This document shows, piece after piece, positions 8,855 to 19,865 of a stretch of 64,000 nt of DNA (position 1 is the first letter of the stretch; each line of letters opens with the position of its first letter). The stretch is from Arthrobacter sp. ZGTC412 (GTDB taxonomy: Bacteria; Actinomycetota; Actinomycetes; Actinomycetales; Micrococcaceae): NCBI RefSeq assembly GCF_002929215.1, contig NZ_PJII01000004.1:124001-188000 (forward strand). Direction: 5' to 3'. The translations under genes were made by a program, and so were the position numbers. The notes under the pieces are model-generated. The model made no database searches, was not told where the DNA came from, and saw only the letters and a program-made list of their open reading frames with translations.

Positions 8855-9733
8855 ATGAGCAACGTTGCAGTTATCGGACTCGGAATCATGGGCCTACCCA
8901 TGGCCATCAACCTCGTAAAGGCCGGCCACAGCGTCACCGGCTTCAACCGCAGCCAGGACAAGATCGACAAGCTCGTCTCCGAAGGCGGCAAGGGCGCCAC
9001 GAGCATCGCGGACGCCGTGAAGGATGCCGACGTCGTCATCACCATGGTGCCGGACTCCCCCGACGTGGAGGGCGTGGTCAGCGGCAATGACGGCGTCTTC
9101 GCCAACGCAAAGCAGGGCACGCTGTGGATCGACGCCTCCAGCATCCGTCCCGACGTAGCCAAGCGCCTGTCCGACGACGCCCGCGAAGCCGGCATCCGCC
9201 CGCTGGACGCCCCGGTCTCCGGCGGCGAACAGGGCGCCATCGACGCCGTCCTCTCCATCATGGTGGGCGGCGATACGGAAGACTTCGACGCAGCCTCGGA
9301 CGTCCTGAACGCCGTCGGCAAAACCATCGTCCACGTGGGCCCGTCCGGCTCCGGCCAGACCGTCAAGGCTGCAAACCAGCTGATCGTCGCCGTCAACATA
9401 GAGGTCCTGTCAGAGGCAATAGCCTTCCTGGAGGCCTATGGCGTGGACACCGACGCCGCCCTTAAAGTCCTCGGCGGCGGCCTGGCCGGCTCCAAGGTCC
9501 TGGACCAGAAGGGACAGAAGATGCTGGACCGCAACTTCGACCCCGGCTTCCGCCTCGCCCTGCACCACAAGGACCTTGGCATCGTCACCTCCGCCGCCCG
9601 CGAAGCCAACGTCGCCGTCCCCCTCGGCGCCGTCGTCGCACAGCTCGTCGCCGCCACCGTCAACCAGGGCGACGGCGGCCTCGACCACTCCGGACTCTTC
9701 AAGCAGGTCCTGAAGTTCAGCGGCCGCGAGTAA
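8855..9733 (+). CDS. glxR: 2-hydroxy-3-oxopropionate (tartronate semialdehyde) reductase
   Basis: This 292-residue beta-hydroxyacid dehydrogenase reduces tartronate semialdehyde to D-glycerate with NAD(P)H. The N-terminal Rossmann motif GLGIMGLPMAINLVKAGH lies at residues 7-24. The substrate loop DAPVSGGEQGA is near 122, and the catalytic-lysine region GQTVKAANQLIV is near 169. Length is typical for the family. It lies 41 bp after hyi, with AGAGAGA as the ribosome-binding site. A 158-bp gap containing a hairpin and a palindrome separates it from gcl. Confidence 0.93.
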   Translation: MSNVAVIGLGIMGLPMAINLVKAGHSVTGFNRSQDKIDKLVSEGGKGATSIADAVKDADVVITMVPDSPDVEGVVSGNDGVFANAKQGTLWIDASSIRPDVAKRLSDDAREAGIRPLDAPVSGGEQGAIDAVLSIMVGGDTEDFDAASDVLNAVGKTIVHVGPSGSGQTVKAANQLIVAVNIEVLSEAIAFLEAYGVDTDAALKVLGGGLAGSKVLDQKGQKMLDRNFDPGFRLALHHKDLGIVTSAAREANVAVPLGAVVAQLVAATVNQGDGGLDHSGLFKQVLKFSGRE

Positions 9734-9755
9734 CCCCCACGCAGCGAAACCGGCC

Positions 9756-9770
9756 GCCCCGAAACGGGGC
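9756..9770 (+). terminator. Small GC hairpin between glxR and gcl
   Basis: GCCCCG-AAA-CGGGGC forms a 6-bp stem. No T tract follows, so it may be a processing or attenuation element rather than a full terminator. Confidence 0.35.
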
Positions 9771-9795
9771 ACATTGACACGGACACGCCGGCCGC

Positions 9796-9812
9796 CGTCG
9801 TAATTTACGACG
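9796..9812. promoter_or_regulatory. Perfect 17-bp palindrome upstream of gcl
   Basis: CGTCGTAA-T-TTACGACG is a perfect dyad in the glxR-gcl gap. A TTGACA lies at 9774-9779, but spacing to TAATTT inside the palindrome is 21 bp, too long for a standard promoter. It is a candidate site for a dimeric regulator. Confidence 0.4.
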
Positions 9813-9891
9813 CCGAAACCTCCAAACTGCCCCGCGACAGCTCGCAGGGCTACTTCAGCACACCCAAAAACAGACTTAGTAGGAGCACACC

Positions 9892-11670
<1,779 letters not shown>

Positions 11671-11685
11671 GCAGGAAAGACAGGC

Positions 11686-12885
11686 ATGCGCATCATCATT
11701 GCCCCGGACAAGTTCAAAGGATCCCTGTCCGCCCCGGACGTCTGCGCCCATCTTGAAAAGGGCCTGCAGCGCGGGGCTGGCGGCAACCTTGACATCGTCC
11801 GCATTCCAGTAGCCGACGGCGGTGAGGGCACCCTGGACGCCGCCGTCGGCTCCGGTTTCACCCGCCGCAGCGCCGTGGTTGCCGGACCCACAGGCGAACC
11901 GGTTACGGCCGACTTTGCCGTCCGGGGCAATGAGGCCGTTATTGAAATGGCGGCCGCCTCGGGCCTGGCCCTGCTCCCCGCCGGAGCGCTGGTTGGGGGA
12001 CGGCCAGGCCCCGCGGCGGCCCGCACCGCCACGAGCCTGGGTACCGGCCAGCTCATCCGCGCCGCCCTGGACGCCGGCTGCAACCGGATCATCCTCGGCG
12101 TGGGCGGCAGCGCCAACACCGACGGCGGCGCCGGCATCCTGCAGGGGCTTGGCGCGACATTCCTCGATGCCGAGGGCAACGAACTTCCGGCAGGCGGTGC
12201 CGCCCTGGCCCGCCTGGACCGGATCGACTTCAGCGGGTTTGACGCCCGGCTGAAGGACACACGCTTTGTGCTGGCGTCCGACGTCGACAATCCCCTGCTG
12301 GGCGCCCAAGGCGCCGCGGTGATTTTCGGCCCGCAAAAGGGCGCCACACAACAGGACGTCGGCTTGCTCGACGCCGCCCTGGCCAGGTTTGTCGAAGTCC
12401 TGGCCAGGGAAATCGGTCACCGCGCCATCAAGGCGGCGGAAGCCCCGGGAGCCGGAGCAGCGGGCGGCGTTGGCTACGCCGCCATCGCCGCCCTGGCCGC
12501 GACCCGCCGCCCGGGCATCGACGTCGTGCTCGAATTCACCGCACTGGCGGAACGGCTGGCCGGCGCCGACCTGGTGATCACCGGTGAAGGAAGCCTGGAC
12601 GAGCAGAGCCTGCTGGGCAAGACGCCCATGGGCGTTGCCCGGGCAGCGGCCGGGCAGGGCGTCCCGGTCATCGCCGTGTGCGGACGGACCACCCTTGAAG
12701 ACAGCCAGGCACGTGCCGCCGGATTTGAGGACGTTTACGCTTTAACCGAGCTCGAAAGCAATGTAGACAGGTGCATAGCAGAGGCAGCGCAGCTTCTGGA
12801 ACAGCTGGGCACGCAGATCAGCGGACGGCTGGCGGCGAACACGCTGTCCCGCACCGCGACCACCAAGGAGGACCTCCATGTCTGA
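11686..12885 (+). CDS. glxK: Glycerate kinase (GlxK/GarK type)
   Basis: This 399-residue type-I glycerate kinase (PF02595) phosphorylates D-glycerate, completing conversion of glyoxylate into a glycolytic intermediate. Motifs are [14 protein letters not shown] at the N-terminus, [11 protein letters not shown] near 43, [14 protein letters not shown] near 139, a [12 protein letters not shown] loop near 253, and [16 protein letters not shown] near 297. It begins 15 bp after gcl. The last 8 bp overlap allB. The C-terminus is about 20 residues longer than usual. Confidence 0.94.
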   Translation: MRIIIAPDKFKGSLSAPDVCAHLEKGLQRGAGGNLDIVRIPVADGGEGTLDAAVGSGFTRRSAVVAGPTGEPVTADFAVRGNEAVIEMAAASGLALLPAGALVGGRPGPAAARTATSLGTGQLIRAALDAGCNRIILGVGGSANTDGGAGILQGLGATFLDAEGNELPAGGAALARLDRIDFSGFDARLKDTRFVLASDVDNPLLGAQGAAVIFGPQKGATQQDVGLLDAALARFVEVLAREIGHRAIKAAEAPGAGAAGGVGYAAIAALAATRRPGIDVVLEFTALAERLAGADLVITGEGSLDEQSLLGKTPMGVARAAAGQGVPVIAVCGRTTLEDSQARAAGFEDVYALTELESNVDRCIAEAAQLLEQLGTQISGRLAANTLSRTATTKEDLHV

Positions 12886-14221
12886 AGAACGTTTTGACCT
12901 GGTCATCCGCGGCCAGCGCATCCTCACCACTGCCGGCCTGGCTCCGCGCGAAGTGGGCGTCCGCGGCGGGAAGATCGTGGCACTCGAGCCGCTGGGCAAC
13001 GGCCTGGCCGGCGCTGAGGTCATTGAACTGGCCGACGAAGAGACCCTGATTCCCGGATTGGTGGACACCCACGTCCACGTCAACGAGCCCGGCCGCACCG
13101 AGTGGGAGGGCTTCGCCTCCGCCACCCGCGCCGCGGCAGCAGGCGGGGTGACCACCATCATCGACATGCCGTTGAACTCCGTCCCGCCCACCACCACCGT
13201 GGAAAACCTGAAACTCAAGCGTGAGGTGGCCGAGGACCAGGCGTTCATCGACGTCGGGTTCTGGGGCGGTGCGATCCCCGGCAACAAGGGTGACCTGCGC
13301 GCCCTGCACGACGAAGGCGTGTTCGGATTCAAGTGCTTCCTCCTGCACTCCGGCGTGGACGAGTTCCCGCACCTGGACGCGGACGAGATGGAGGAGGACA
13401 TGGCCGAGCTCAAGTCCTTCGACTCCCTCATGATCGTCCACGCCGAGGACTCCCACGCCATTGACCGCGCTCCGCACCCGGGCGGCGACCACTACTCCAC
13501 GTTCCTCGCCTCCCGCCCCCGAGGCGCCGAGAACAAAGCAATCGCCGAGGTCATCGAGCGGGCCCGCTGGACCGGTGCGCGTGCGCACATCCTGCACCTC
13601 TCGTCGTCGGACGCGCTGCCTATGATCGCGTCGGCGAAGCGCGACGGCGTGAAGCTCACCGTTGAGACGTGCCCTCACTACCTCACGCTGATGGCTGAAG
13701 AAATCCCCGACGGCGCCACGGCCTACAAGTGCTGCCCGCCCATCCGCGAAGCCTCCAACCGCGAGCTGCTCTGGCAGGGCCTGCAGGACGGCACCATCGA
13801 CTGCATCGTCTCGGACCACTCCCCCTCCACACTGGATCTGAAGGACCTGGAGAACGGTGACTTCGCCGTGGCGTGGGGCGGCGTCTCGTCGCTGCAGCTG
13901 GGCCTGTCCCTGATCTGGACGGAAGCGCGGCACCGAGGCATTCCGCTGGAGCAGGTGGTGTCCTGGATGGGCGAAAAGCCGGCAGCCCTGGCCCGGCTCT
14001 CCAACAAAGGCCAGCTGGCGCTGGGCTACGACGCCGATTTCGCCATCTTCGCCCCCGATGAAGCCTTCGTTGTGGACGTGTCCAAGCTCAAGCACAAGAA
14101 CCCCATCACCCCGTACGACGGCAAGGCCCTTTCCGGTGTGGTCCGCAAAACCTTCCTGCGCGGCGCCGTGGTGGACGGTCAGACGCCCACGGGCAAGCTG
14201 ATCCGCCGCGGCGGAGTCTAG
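12878..14221 (+). CDS. allB: Allantoinase
   Basis: This 447-residue amidohydrolase hydrolyses allantoin to allantoate. Metal-ligand motifs are [20 protein letters not shown] near residue 60, the carboxylated-lysine region [13 protein letters not shown] near 150, HAED near 188, CPHYLTL near 266, and [12 protein letters not shown] near 313. The overall pattern is allantoinase rather than hydantoinase or dihydroorotase. ATG 12878 overlaps glxK by 8 bp, with GGAGG upstream. No allantoate-degrading gene is adjacent, so the steps from allantoate to glyoxylate must be encoded elsewhere. Confidence 0.94.
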   Translation: MSEERFDLVIRGQRILTTAGLAPREVGVRGGKIVALEPLGNGLAGAEVIELADEETLIPGLVDTHVHVNEPGRTEWEGFASATRAAAAGGVTTIIDMPLNSVPPTTTVENLKLKREVAEDQAFIDVGFWGGAIPGNKGDLRALHDEGVFGFKCFLLHSGVDEFPHLDADEMEEDMAELKSFDSLMIVHAEDSHAIDRAPHPGGDHYSTFLASRPRGAENKAIAEVIERARWTGARAHILHLSSSDALPMIASAKRDGVKLTVETCPHYLTLMAEEIPDGATAYKCCPPIREASNRELLWQGLQDGTIDCIVSDHSPSTLDLKDLENGDFAVAWGGVSSLQLGLSLIWTEARHRGIPLEQVVSWMGEKPAALARLSNKGQLALGYDADFAIFAPDEAFVVDVSKLKHKNPITPYDGKALSGVVRKTFLRGAVVDGQTPTGKLIRRGGV

Positions 14222-14230
14222 GGACGCGCC

Positions 14231-14950
14231 ATGGCAGTGGAAGCCCTCCATCCGAGGACGGTGGCGCGGCCCCGGTTAGCTGGCACGGGCGCCGCCGCGC
14301 AAAGGGCGGCTGCCGTTCAAACGGCGACTGCCCGGGGCCTCGCTGTGTGGGTGGTGCCCGAGGATGGCACCAGCCCCGAACTGATGGCCCGCGCCGCAAG
14401 GCTCGTCCTTACCCGGGCCCTGCAAACTGCTCCGGAGGCGGAAGTCCATTGGCCTGCCGCCGGAGCTCCAACGTCCGGGGTCTCCGCCGCTGCGGAAGGA
14501 GCCGCAGACCACTCCTCTCGCGCTCCTTCCGCGGCGGAGGACCCCGGCGCTCCCGGCGAGGCACCTGCGGGCGGGGCACTCAGCGAGGACGACGGCGGCA
14601 CGCGCCTGCCGCCGTCGGCCGGCCCCGTCAGCCGGGTTGCCGTGGACCTCGCCGCCGATAAAGTCCTGCTGGACGGCCGTCCCGTACCGCTGACGGGCGT
14701 CGAGTTCAAGGTGCTCCGGTACTTGGTGACCCACCTGTCCCGCACAGTGGGCAGGGAGGAACTCCAGGAGTTCCTGGATTCGTTTGAAACACCGGGCGCC
14801 TCGGCCCGGTCCATCGACGTGTACGTAGGCCGGATCCGGCGGAAACTCGGAAATGCGCGTCACGCCGTGGCCACCATCCGGGGCGGCGGATACCGGTTTG
14901 TACCCGGTTCCTGCGCAACTGTCCGGGGTCCGGCGGAATACTGCATATGA
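14231..14950 (+). CDS. Orphan OmpR-type winged-helix DNA-binding protein
   Basis: The 239-residue protein has a C-terminal Trans_reg_C winged helix (about residues 140-230). Visible parts are GVEFKVLRYLVTHLSRTVGREELQ, a recognition helix SARSIDVYVGRIRRKLG, and the wing TIRGGGYRFVP. There is no receiver domain. The first 130 residues are an Ala/Pro/Gly-rich region with weak structure. Members of this type in Arthrobacter act without a kinase, but their ligands are unknown. It starts 9 bp after allB, so it could be the last gene of the ureide operon and a regulator of it. Confidence 0.75.
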   Translation: MAVEALHPRTVARPRLAGTGAAAQRAAAVQTATARGLAVWVVPEDGTSPELMARAARLVLTRALQTAPEAEVHWPAAGAPTSGVSAAAEGAADHSSRAPSAAEDPGAPGEAPAGGALSEDDGGTRLPPSAGPVSRVAVDLAADKVLLDGRPVPLTGVEFKVLRYLVTHLSRTVGREELQEFLDSFETPGASARSIDVYVGRIRRKLGNARHAVATIRGGGYRFVPGSCATVRGPAEYCI

Positions 14951-15031
14951 CGCCGGAGTTGTATGACTAAGCGGCAACCCGCTTCACTTGATGTTTTGCC
15001 ATTACCTGACAAAGACTTCCAAAGGAACGCC

Positions 15032-15511
15032 ATGAGCCAGACCTTGACCACCAAGCTTCAGCCGGGAACCCAGGCCCCTGATTTCACCCTTCAGGACGCC
15101 CAGGGCCGTGGGACTGCCTTGGCCGACTACCGTGGCAAAAACGTCATTGTGTACTTCTACCCCAAGGCCGCCACCCCCGGCTGCACCACCGAGGCCTGCG
15201 ACTTCCGCGACAGCCTGGCTTCGCTGCAGGGCAAGGGCTACGAGGTCGTCGGCATCTCCCCCGACGCCCCGGAGGCCCTGGCCGGCTTCACCGGCGACTT
15301 CTCCCTGACCTTCCCGTTGCTCTCGGATCCCGACCACGTGGTCTCCCTGGCCTACGGCGCCTGGGGCGAGAAGCTGGTCAATGGCGAAATTGTTGAGGGC
15401 ATTGTCCGCTCCACAGTAGTGGTGGACCCCGAAGGCAAGGTCACGCTCGCGCAGTACCAAGTGAAGGCCGACGGCCACGTCGCTGCGCTGAAGGAAGCCC
15501 TGGGGATTTAA
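15032..15511 (+). CDS. bcp: Peroxiredoxin, Bcp/PrxQ type
   Basis: This thioredoxin-dependent thiol peroxidase of 159 residues reduces H2O2 and organic peroxides in the cytoplasm. The peroxidatic cysteine C51 and resolving C56 are in ATPGCTTEACDFRD, the classic PrxQ arrangement within one helix. The thioredoxin fold is complete from PDFTLQDAQG to the C-terminal DGHVAALKEALGI. ATG 15032 follows AAAGGAACGCC. A strong hairpin lies 70 bp after the stop. Confidence 0.95.
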   Translation: MSQTLTTKLQPGTQAPDFTLQDAQGRGTALADYRGKNVIVYFYPKAATPGCTTEACDFRDSLASLQGKGYEVVGISPDAPEALAGFTGDFSLTFPLLSDPDHVVSLAYGAWGEKLVNGEIVEGIVRSTVVVDPEGKVTLAQYQVKADGHVAALKEALGI

Positions 15512-15580
15512 CCTTTCCCAGACGCTCTCGCAGCTTCCGCAACGTTCCTCGGACGCTCTAACAAGTCCCGCAGCTTTTCC

Positions 15581-15615
15581 CCGGAAGCTCCCGCACATCC
15601 TGCGGGAGCTTCCGG
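15581..15615. terminator. Bidirectional terminator between bcp and MFS gene
   Basis: A perfect 15-bp stem (CCGGAAGCTCCCGCA with its complement) closes a 5-base loop, between two convergent genes. TGTTT follows on the plus strand. Confidence 0.8.
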
Positions 15616-15618
15616 TGT

Positions 15619-17115
15619 TTAAGGCTCGGCGTCGGCCGTTTCCGGCGCCTCAGCTGCCGCCTCCGCGTACTCGGCCGAGACCCGGCGGTAGACCGGCGTG
15701 AGGAATGCCAGCAGTGCGGCGATGACCATGATGATCCCCGCCACCAGGAACACCAGGGCAATGCCCCGGGAGGTACCCTCGCCCAGCAGCGGGGCCAACT
15801 GGGCAGCGCCGTCGGCCGACCGCGCGTAGGGGATGATCCAGAACTGGGCGACCGGTGCAATAAGGAACGAAGTGACCGGCGCCGCCGCGGACTCGAACGC
15901 CATCGCGAAGCCGAACACCCTTCCCTGCCGTGGCAGCGGAACCACCTGCTGGATGACCGTCTGTTCGGCGGCCTCCACAACGGGCACCAGCGTCAGGTAT
16001 AACCAAATCCCCACGATGTACAGCCAGGCCCACTCACGCAGGGTAAACACCGCGCCGAGGAAACCCATGGCCACCACCGCAATAAGCAGCGTCCGCAGCG
16101 GGTTGGAACCGAGGCCGAACTTGCCGATCAGCGCCCCGCCGATGAGGAAACCGCTGGAGCCTACCGCCAGGAAAATCCCCCAGAGCTCCACAGGGAACAT
16201 CTCCAGGCCGTAGGGGTCCATCAGCGCCATATAGACGCCGCCAATGAAGTTGTTGAAGGTGGAGAACAGGATCAGCGCGAACAGTCCCGAAATGGCCAGC
16301 ACGGCGGCGTAGGAGCCGCGAAGGTCGAATCCGCCGTGCGCATCGGTGGCCGCGACGCGCGTTTCCTCGGGCACGCGCAGAGTGAGTAAGTGCGCAAAGG
16401 CCAGCGCCGTGAGCACAACGGCTACGGCGACGGTCCAGCCCATGCCCAGCAGCCCCACCGACAGCCCGGAGAGCACCGAGGTGATGAGGAACATCAGCCC
16501 CTGCACCATGCCCACCAGCCCGTTGGCGTTGGCCCTGCGGTCTGGTTCGATGAGGATGGTGACAGTGGTGGAGAGCGCAATGTTGCGCATGTTCTCCACC
16601 ACCGCACCGATCAGGATGATCAGGGTGAAGATCCAGAACCACGGCTGCATCAGGTCCAGCAGCGAGGAAACCGGCGTCAGCAGGAACATCACCCCGGACA
16701 GCATGAACATCACCAGGGTAAAGACGGCCGCGAAGCGCATGACCGCCAGCTTCCTGTAGCGGTCCACGAAGGTGCCGAAGCTGATGCTGGAAAGAGCTAT
16801 CAACAGCATGTACGCGCCGCCCACCACCCCGGTGGCGATCACGTTGCGAGTCTCCAGGTACACCCAGAACGTCAGCGCAAACCACAAGTAGCTGGTGGTG
16901 ATGTTGGCGAGGGCAGTGTTCACCAGGATCCCGGTGAAGGTGCGGGATCTTTCTGCCGGACTGCGCAGGGAGGTGTCGACGGCGTGGGGTTCCGCCAAGG
17001 GCGCGGCCTCCCCGTTTTCAACTGGATTGGAAGTGACGGTGACGTCCTCGCTATGGCCTTCCCCGCCGTCGGAAGCCGCAGCAGCCCTGGCCCGGGCCGG
17101 TTCCTGCTCGGTCAT
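15619..17115 (-). CDS. MFS transporter (12 TM)
   Basis: This 498-residue major-facilitator protein has an acidic cytosolic N-terminus (about 60 residues) followed by about 12 hydrophobic segments. The short loop GTFVDRYRKLAVMRF between TM2 and TM3 is the MFS motif-A equivalent. It resembles actinobacterial drug/efflux MFS proteins, but no substrate can be read. It starts at ATG 17115 (MTEQEPARARAAAAS). It is convergent with bcp and shares its terminator. Confidence 0.85.
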   Translation of the reverse strand: MTEQEPARARAAAASDGGEGHSEDVTVTSNPVENGEAAPLAEPHAVDTSLRSPAERSRTFTGILVNTALANITTSYLWFALTFWVYLETRNVIATGVVGGAYMLLIALSSISFGTFVDRYRKLAVMRFAAVFTLVMFMLSGVMFLLTPVSSLLDLMQPWFWIFTLIILIGAVVENMRNIALSTTVTILIEPDRRANANGLVGMVQGLMFLITSVLSGLSVGLLGMGWTVAVAVVLTALAFAHLLTLRVPEETRVAATDAHGGFDLRGSYAAVLAISGLFALILFSTFNNFIGGVYMALMDPYGLEMFPVELWGIFLAVGSSGFLIGGALIGKFGLGSNPLRTLLIAVVAMGFLGAVFTLREWAWLYIVGIWLYLTLVPVVEAAEQTVIQQVVPLPRQGRVFGFAMAFESAAAPVTSFLIAPVAQFWIIPYARSADGAAQLAPLLGEGTSRGIALVFLVAGIIMVIAALLAFLTPVYRRVSAEYAEAAAEAPETADAEP

Positions 17116-17174
17116 GCGTCCCAGTGTAATGAGAACCGACAGGAGCGAACAGGGTCAGGACCCAGCGGGAGCAG

Positions 17175-17390
17175 TCAGCGTTTGTCGCGGTCCTGGAATT
17201 CCTCGTCCAGTTCGTAGTGGCGGAATTCCGTTTCATTGTTAGATTCCCCGTCAGCCACCATTTCGTGGTCGAGCTGACGTTGGATCCGGCTGTCCAGGAC
17301 CTGTAACTCGTTGTCCGATACGTTTTCCAAGTCCTCCGGGAACTGGTCTTCCGGGGTGAGGTGCAGCTTATCGTTCATTGAACCCGCCAT
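17175..17390 (-). CDS. Small acidic hypothetical protein
   Basis: This 71-residue acidic protein (MAGSMNDKLHLTPEDQFPED) has no hydrophobic segment and no recognised domain. It is rich in Glu, Asp and Gln and ends YELDEEFQDRDKR. Composition and codon use look genuine, but evidence is limited to an open frame lacking an overlapping better candidate. ATG 17378 (MNDKLHL) is an alternative start. Confidence 0.5.
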   Translation of the reverse strand: MAGSMNDKLHLTPEDQFPEDLENVSDNELQVLDSRIQRQLDHEMVADGESNNETEFRHYELDEEFQDRDKR

Positions 17391-17475
17391 GCCTTCCTGC
17401 TGTTGCTTTGTTCTTCAGTCTAGCGCTGCTCCCGCCGCCGTTGCGGGTGACACAGCCCGGTGACAGGATGGCCGC

Positions 17476-18051
17476 ATGGCGATCGAGGTCCGTCCGGCTA
17501 CCGAGTTCGAGGACGTCAGGACGATGGTGGGCCCCAAGCAGCCCGACGCCAATGTCTGCTGGTGCCTGAGCTACCGCATTCCGTCCAAGCAGAACCTGTC
17601 GTTGCGCGGGACGGAGCGCGGGGACCTGGTGAGACAGCTGGTAGCCGAAGATCCACCGCCGGGGGTCTTGGCGTACGACGGCGGCGAGGTCGTCGGGTGG
17701 GCTGGGGTCCACCCACGCGCGGACACCAGCTTCGCCGGGAACCGGAAGATTCCGCACGTGGACGAGCTGGATGTGTGGTCGGTGTGGTGCATCCGCGTGC
17801 GGCCGGGGCACCGCGGCAAAGGGATTTCTCATAACCTGCTGAAAGGCGCCGTCGAGCTTGCCCGTAGCTACATGGCGCCGGCCATCGAGGGCTATCCGGT
17901 GGACAACGGCGGGCGAAAAGTGGACCTCACCATGGCCTACGTCGGCACGCGAAAGCTCTTCGAGGACGCCGGCTTCACTAAGGCTGCGGAAACGGAATCC
18001 GTACTCAACGGTTTCCCGCGGGTGCTGATGCGCCTGGACCTGCAGGATTAG
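17476..18051 (+). CDS. GNAT-family N-acetyltransferase
   Basis: This 191-residue protein has a GNAT fold. The acetyl-CoA pyrophosphate-binding loop RPGHRGKGISHNLLKGAVE is near residues 113-131, preceded by the beta-4 strand VWSVWCIRV. The C-terminal strand FEDAGFTKAAETE is also typical. It resembles actinobacterial GNATs whose substrates are unassigned. ATG 17476 is likely. It is divergent from the small acidic protein. Confidence 0.85.
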   Translation: MAIEVRPATEFEDVRTMVGPKQPDANVCWCLSYRIPSKQNLSLRGTERGDLVRQLVAEDPPPGVLAYDGGEVVGWAGVHPRADTSFAGNRKIPHVDELDVWSVWCIRVRPGHRGKGISHNLLKGAVELARSYMAPAIEGYPVDNGGRKVDLTMAYVGTRKLFEDAGFTKAAETESVLNGFPRVLMRLDLQD

Positions 18052-18079
18052 GCAGCCACAGAACTAGGCGCCCGCCGGG

Positions 18080-18496
18080 TTAAACTGCCGCGGCGGAACG
18101 CCCCAAATTCACACTTCTGAAGAGCGCCTCCAGCCTGTAATGCGCCTCAGTTTCCAGCTTCAGGCGGTGCGTCAGCTTCTCCACCTGCACCGACATCTCC
18201 TCGCCGACCGGTAGCCGGTCCCCGGGCCAGCTGGACGCCTCCCTTGATTCGGCAAGGGCCTGCGCAAGGGCATTGGCTGCGGCGCGCACTTTCCGTGAGT
18301 GGAAGTAGACGCGCATGAGCGCCCTGCCCTTGTCCAGAACCGTCCGCAACAGTTCGCGCGGCTGCGCTCCCGCCTCCGGTCCCCCGGTCGCCGGCTCGGC
18401 ACCGCCAGGTTCAACACCAGCCGGCTCCGCACAGGCAAGGAAGGGGCAGGCGGCGGCATCCGCCGTCGTCCGGTCCTTGATGTTGACGTGTCCCAT
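18080..18496 (-). CDS. Hypothetical protein
   Basis: This 138-residue protein has a Pro/Gly/Ala-rich segment (about 20-48) and a helical C-terminal half. KVRAAANALAQALAES and QVEKLTHRLKLETEAHYRLEAL have heptad-like spacing. Two cysteines near the N-terminus occur as AACPFLACAE. I do not recognise the family. The sequence upstream to the response-regulator gene at 18753 (256 bp) shows no other gene. Confidence 0.5.
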   Translation of the reverse strand: MGHVNIKDRTTADAAACPFLACAEPAGVEPGGAEPATGGPEAGAQPRELLRTVLDKGRALMRVYFHSRKVRAAANALAQALAESREASSWPGDRLPVGEEMSVQVEKLTHRLKLETEAHYRLEALFRSVNLGRSAAAV

Positions 18497-18752
18497 GGCT
18501 GCTCCGCCCTCCTGCGAGCCGTCCAGCCTCCAGACGGGTCGTCTTTGACCCTCGTCCTTCAGAAGCTGTTTCCTGCCTCCGAGTGTCCCGGGACATCCTC
18601 AACGTCCGGGCAAGCAGGTCCCAAGATTTGCACAAGATCCCCGGAGGCGCCTGAAGCCGAAGCCACGTTTCGCATCTCCCTTCAACAAGGCGACAAACAG
18701 CAACAGGCCCGGCGACATGCCCTGGTGCTGTAAATACGGTAGAAGTAGAGCT

Positions 18753-19865
18753 ATGGTCTCTCCCCCCGAACCCCGCCGTGCCGTTGTCATTGAGGATGAC
18801 CCGGACATTCGCGGCCTGTTGGTCCGTGTCCTGGTCAAGCAGGGTTTCGACGTCACCGAGGCGGGGGCTGGCCTGTCTGGCGTGGAGGAAGTCCGCCGCC
18901 GCAAGCCGGACCTGGTCACCCTGGACCTGAACCTGCCGGACATCGACGGCCTGGAAGTCTGCAAGCAGCTCCGCCAGTTCTCGGACGCCTTCATTGTGAT
19001 GCTCACAGCCCGTGCCGATGAGCTGGACAAGCTGACCGGCCTGGACAACGGGGCCGACGAGTACATCAGCAAGCCGTTCAGCCCCCGCGAGCTGCAGTCC
19101 CGGATCAACGCCCTCTTCCGTCGGCGCCCGTCCGCCGCAGCGGATTCGGCCGCCCGCAGTGACTTGGAACGCGCCACCGAAGTCCAGCAAAGCCTCCTTC
19201 CCAAGGAAGACATCCGAGTTGAGGGTTACGACGTCGCCGGCATGTTCCGCCCCTCCCGCAGCGTGGGCGGGGATTTCTACGACTGGTACCAGACCCCGGA
19301 CGGGCTGCACCTGACCTTCGCCGACGCCATGGGCAAAGGCATGGGCGCCGCGCTTATCGCGGCAACAGTCCGGGCCGTCATGCGCTCCACAGGCCACCGG
19401 CAGGACCTGGACGGCGCCTTCGCCTCCGCCAGCAAGGCGATCGCCACGGACCTGGACTCCTCCAACTCCTTTGTCACCCTGTTCCACGCGCGGCTGCACG
19501 CAGCCTCCGGGACAGTCAGCTTTGTCGACGCCGGGCACGGGCTTGCGCTGCATGTCCGGTCCGGCGGTGCTGCTGAACGCCTCCCCTCCGCTGGTCCGCC
19601 CGTCGGCGCCTGGGCAGGAACTGAGTGGCCGCAGTCCAACCTCGAACTCGCCCCGGGCGATTCCCTGGTGGTGGTCAGCGACGGCGTGCTGGACGTCTTC
19701 GAGTCCGTGGAGGACTTCACCGACGCCGTCCGCAGCGCCACCCAAAGCCAAGAGTCGGCCCAGGCAGCAAGCAGCGCCATCCTTGCCTTGGCCCCGGCCG
19801 AAACCGCTGAGGATGATGTCACGGTGGTGGTGGTCCGCAGGCTGCCCGAAGAAGCAGCTGGATGA
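18753..19865 (+). CDS. Response regulator with SpoIIE/PP2C serine phosphatase output (RsbU-like)
   Basis: The 370-residue protein has a receiver domain (about 10-125) with phospho-acceptor D58 in VTLDLNLPD and the switch lysine in YISKPFSPREL. A short linker leads to a PP2C-type SpoIIE phosphatase domain (about 140-365), with SVGGDFYDWYQ and FADAMGKGMGAALIAATVRAVM as metal-binding motifs. By family knowledge, phosphorylation would activate dephosphorylation of a STAS antagonist. The STAS gene lies two genes downstream. ATG 18753 is chosen as closest to the receiver. The stop overlaps the next start (ATGA). Confidence 0.92.
   Translation: MVSPPEPRRAVVIEDDPDIRGLLVRVLVKQGFDVTEAGAGLSGVEEVRRRKPDLVTLDLNLPDIDGLEVCKQLRQFSDAFIVMLTARADELDKLTGLDNGADEYISKPFSPRELQSRINALFRRRPSAAADSAARSDLERATEVQQSLLPKEDIRVEGYDVAGMFRPSRSVGGDFYDWYQTPDGLHLTFADAMGKGMGAALIAATVRAVMRSTGHRQDLDGAFASASKAIATDLDSSNSFVTLFHARLHAASGTVSFVDAGHGLALHVRSGGAAERLPSAGPPVGAWAGTEWPQSNLELAPGDSLVVVSDGVLDVFESVEDFTDAVRSATQSQESAQAASSAILALAPAETAEDDVTVVVVRRLPEEAAG

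Noticed and set aside
9774-9806. Promoter with TTGACA and TAATTT upstream of gcl
   Set aside because: The spacing of 21 bp is too long for a standard sigma70 promoter; only the palindrome was kept as a feature.
9734-9891. Coding-like stretch in the glxR-gcl gap
   Set aside because: A frame without a start or homology was seen; it lacks a ribosome-binding site and contains regulatory dyads instead.
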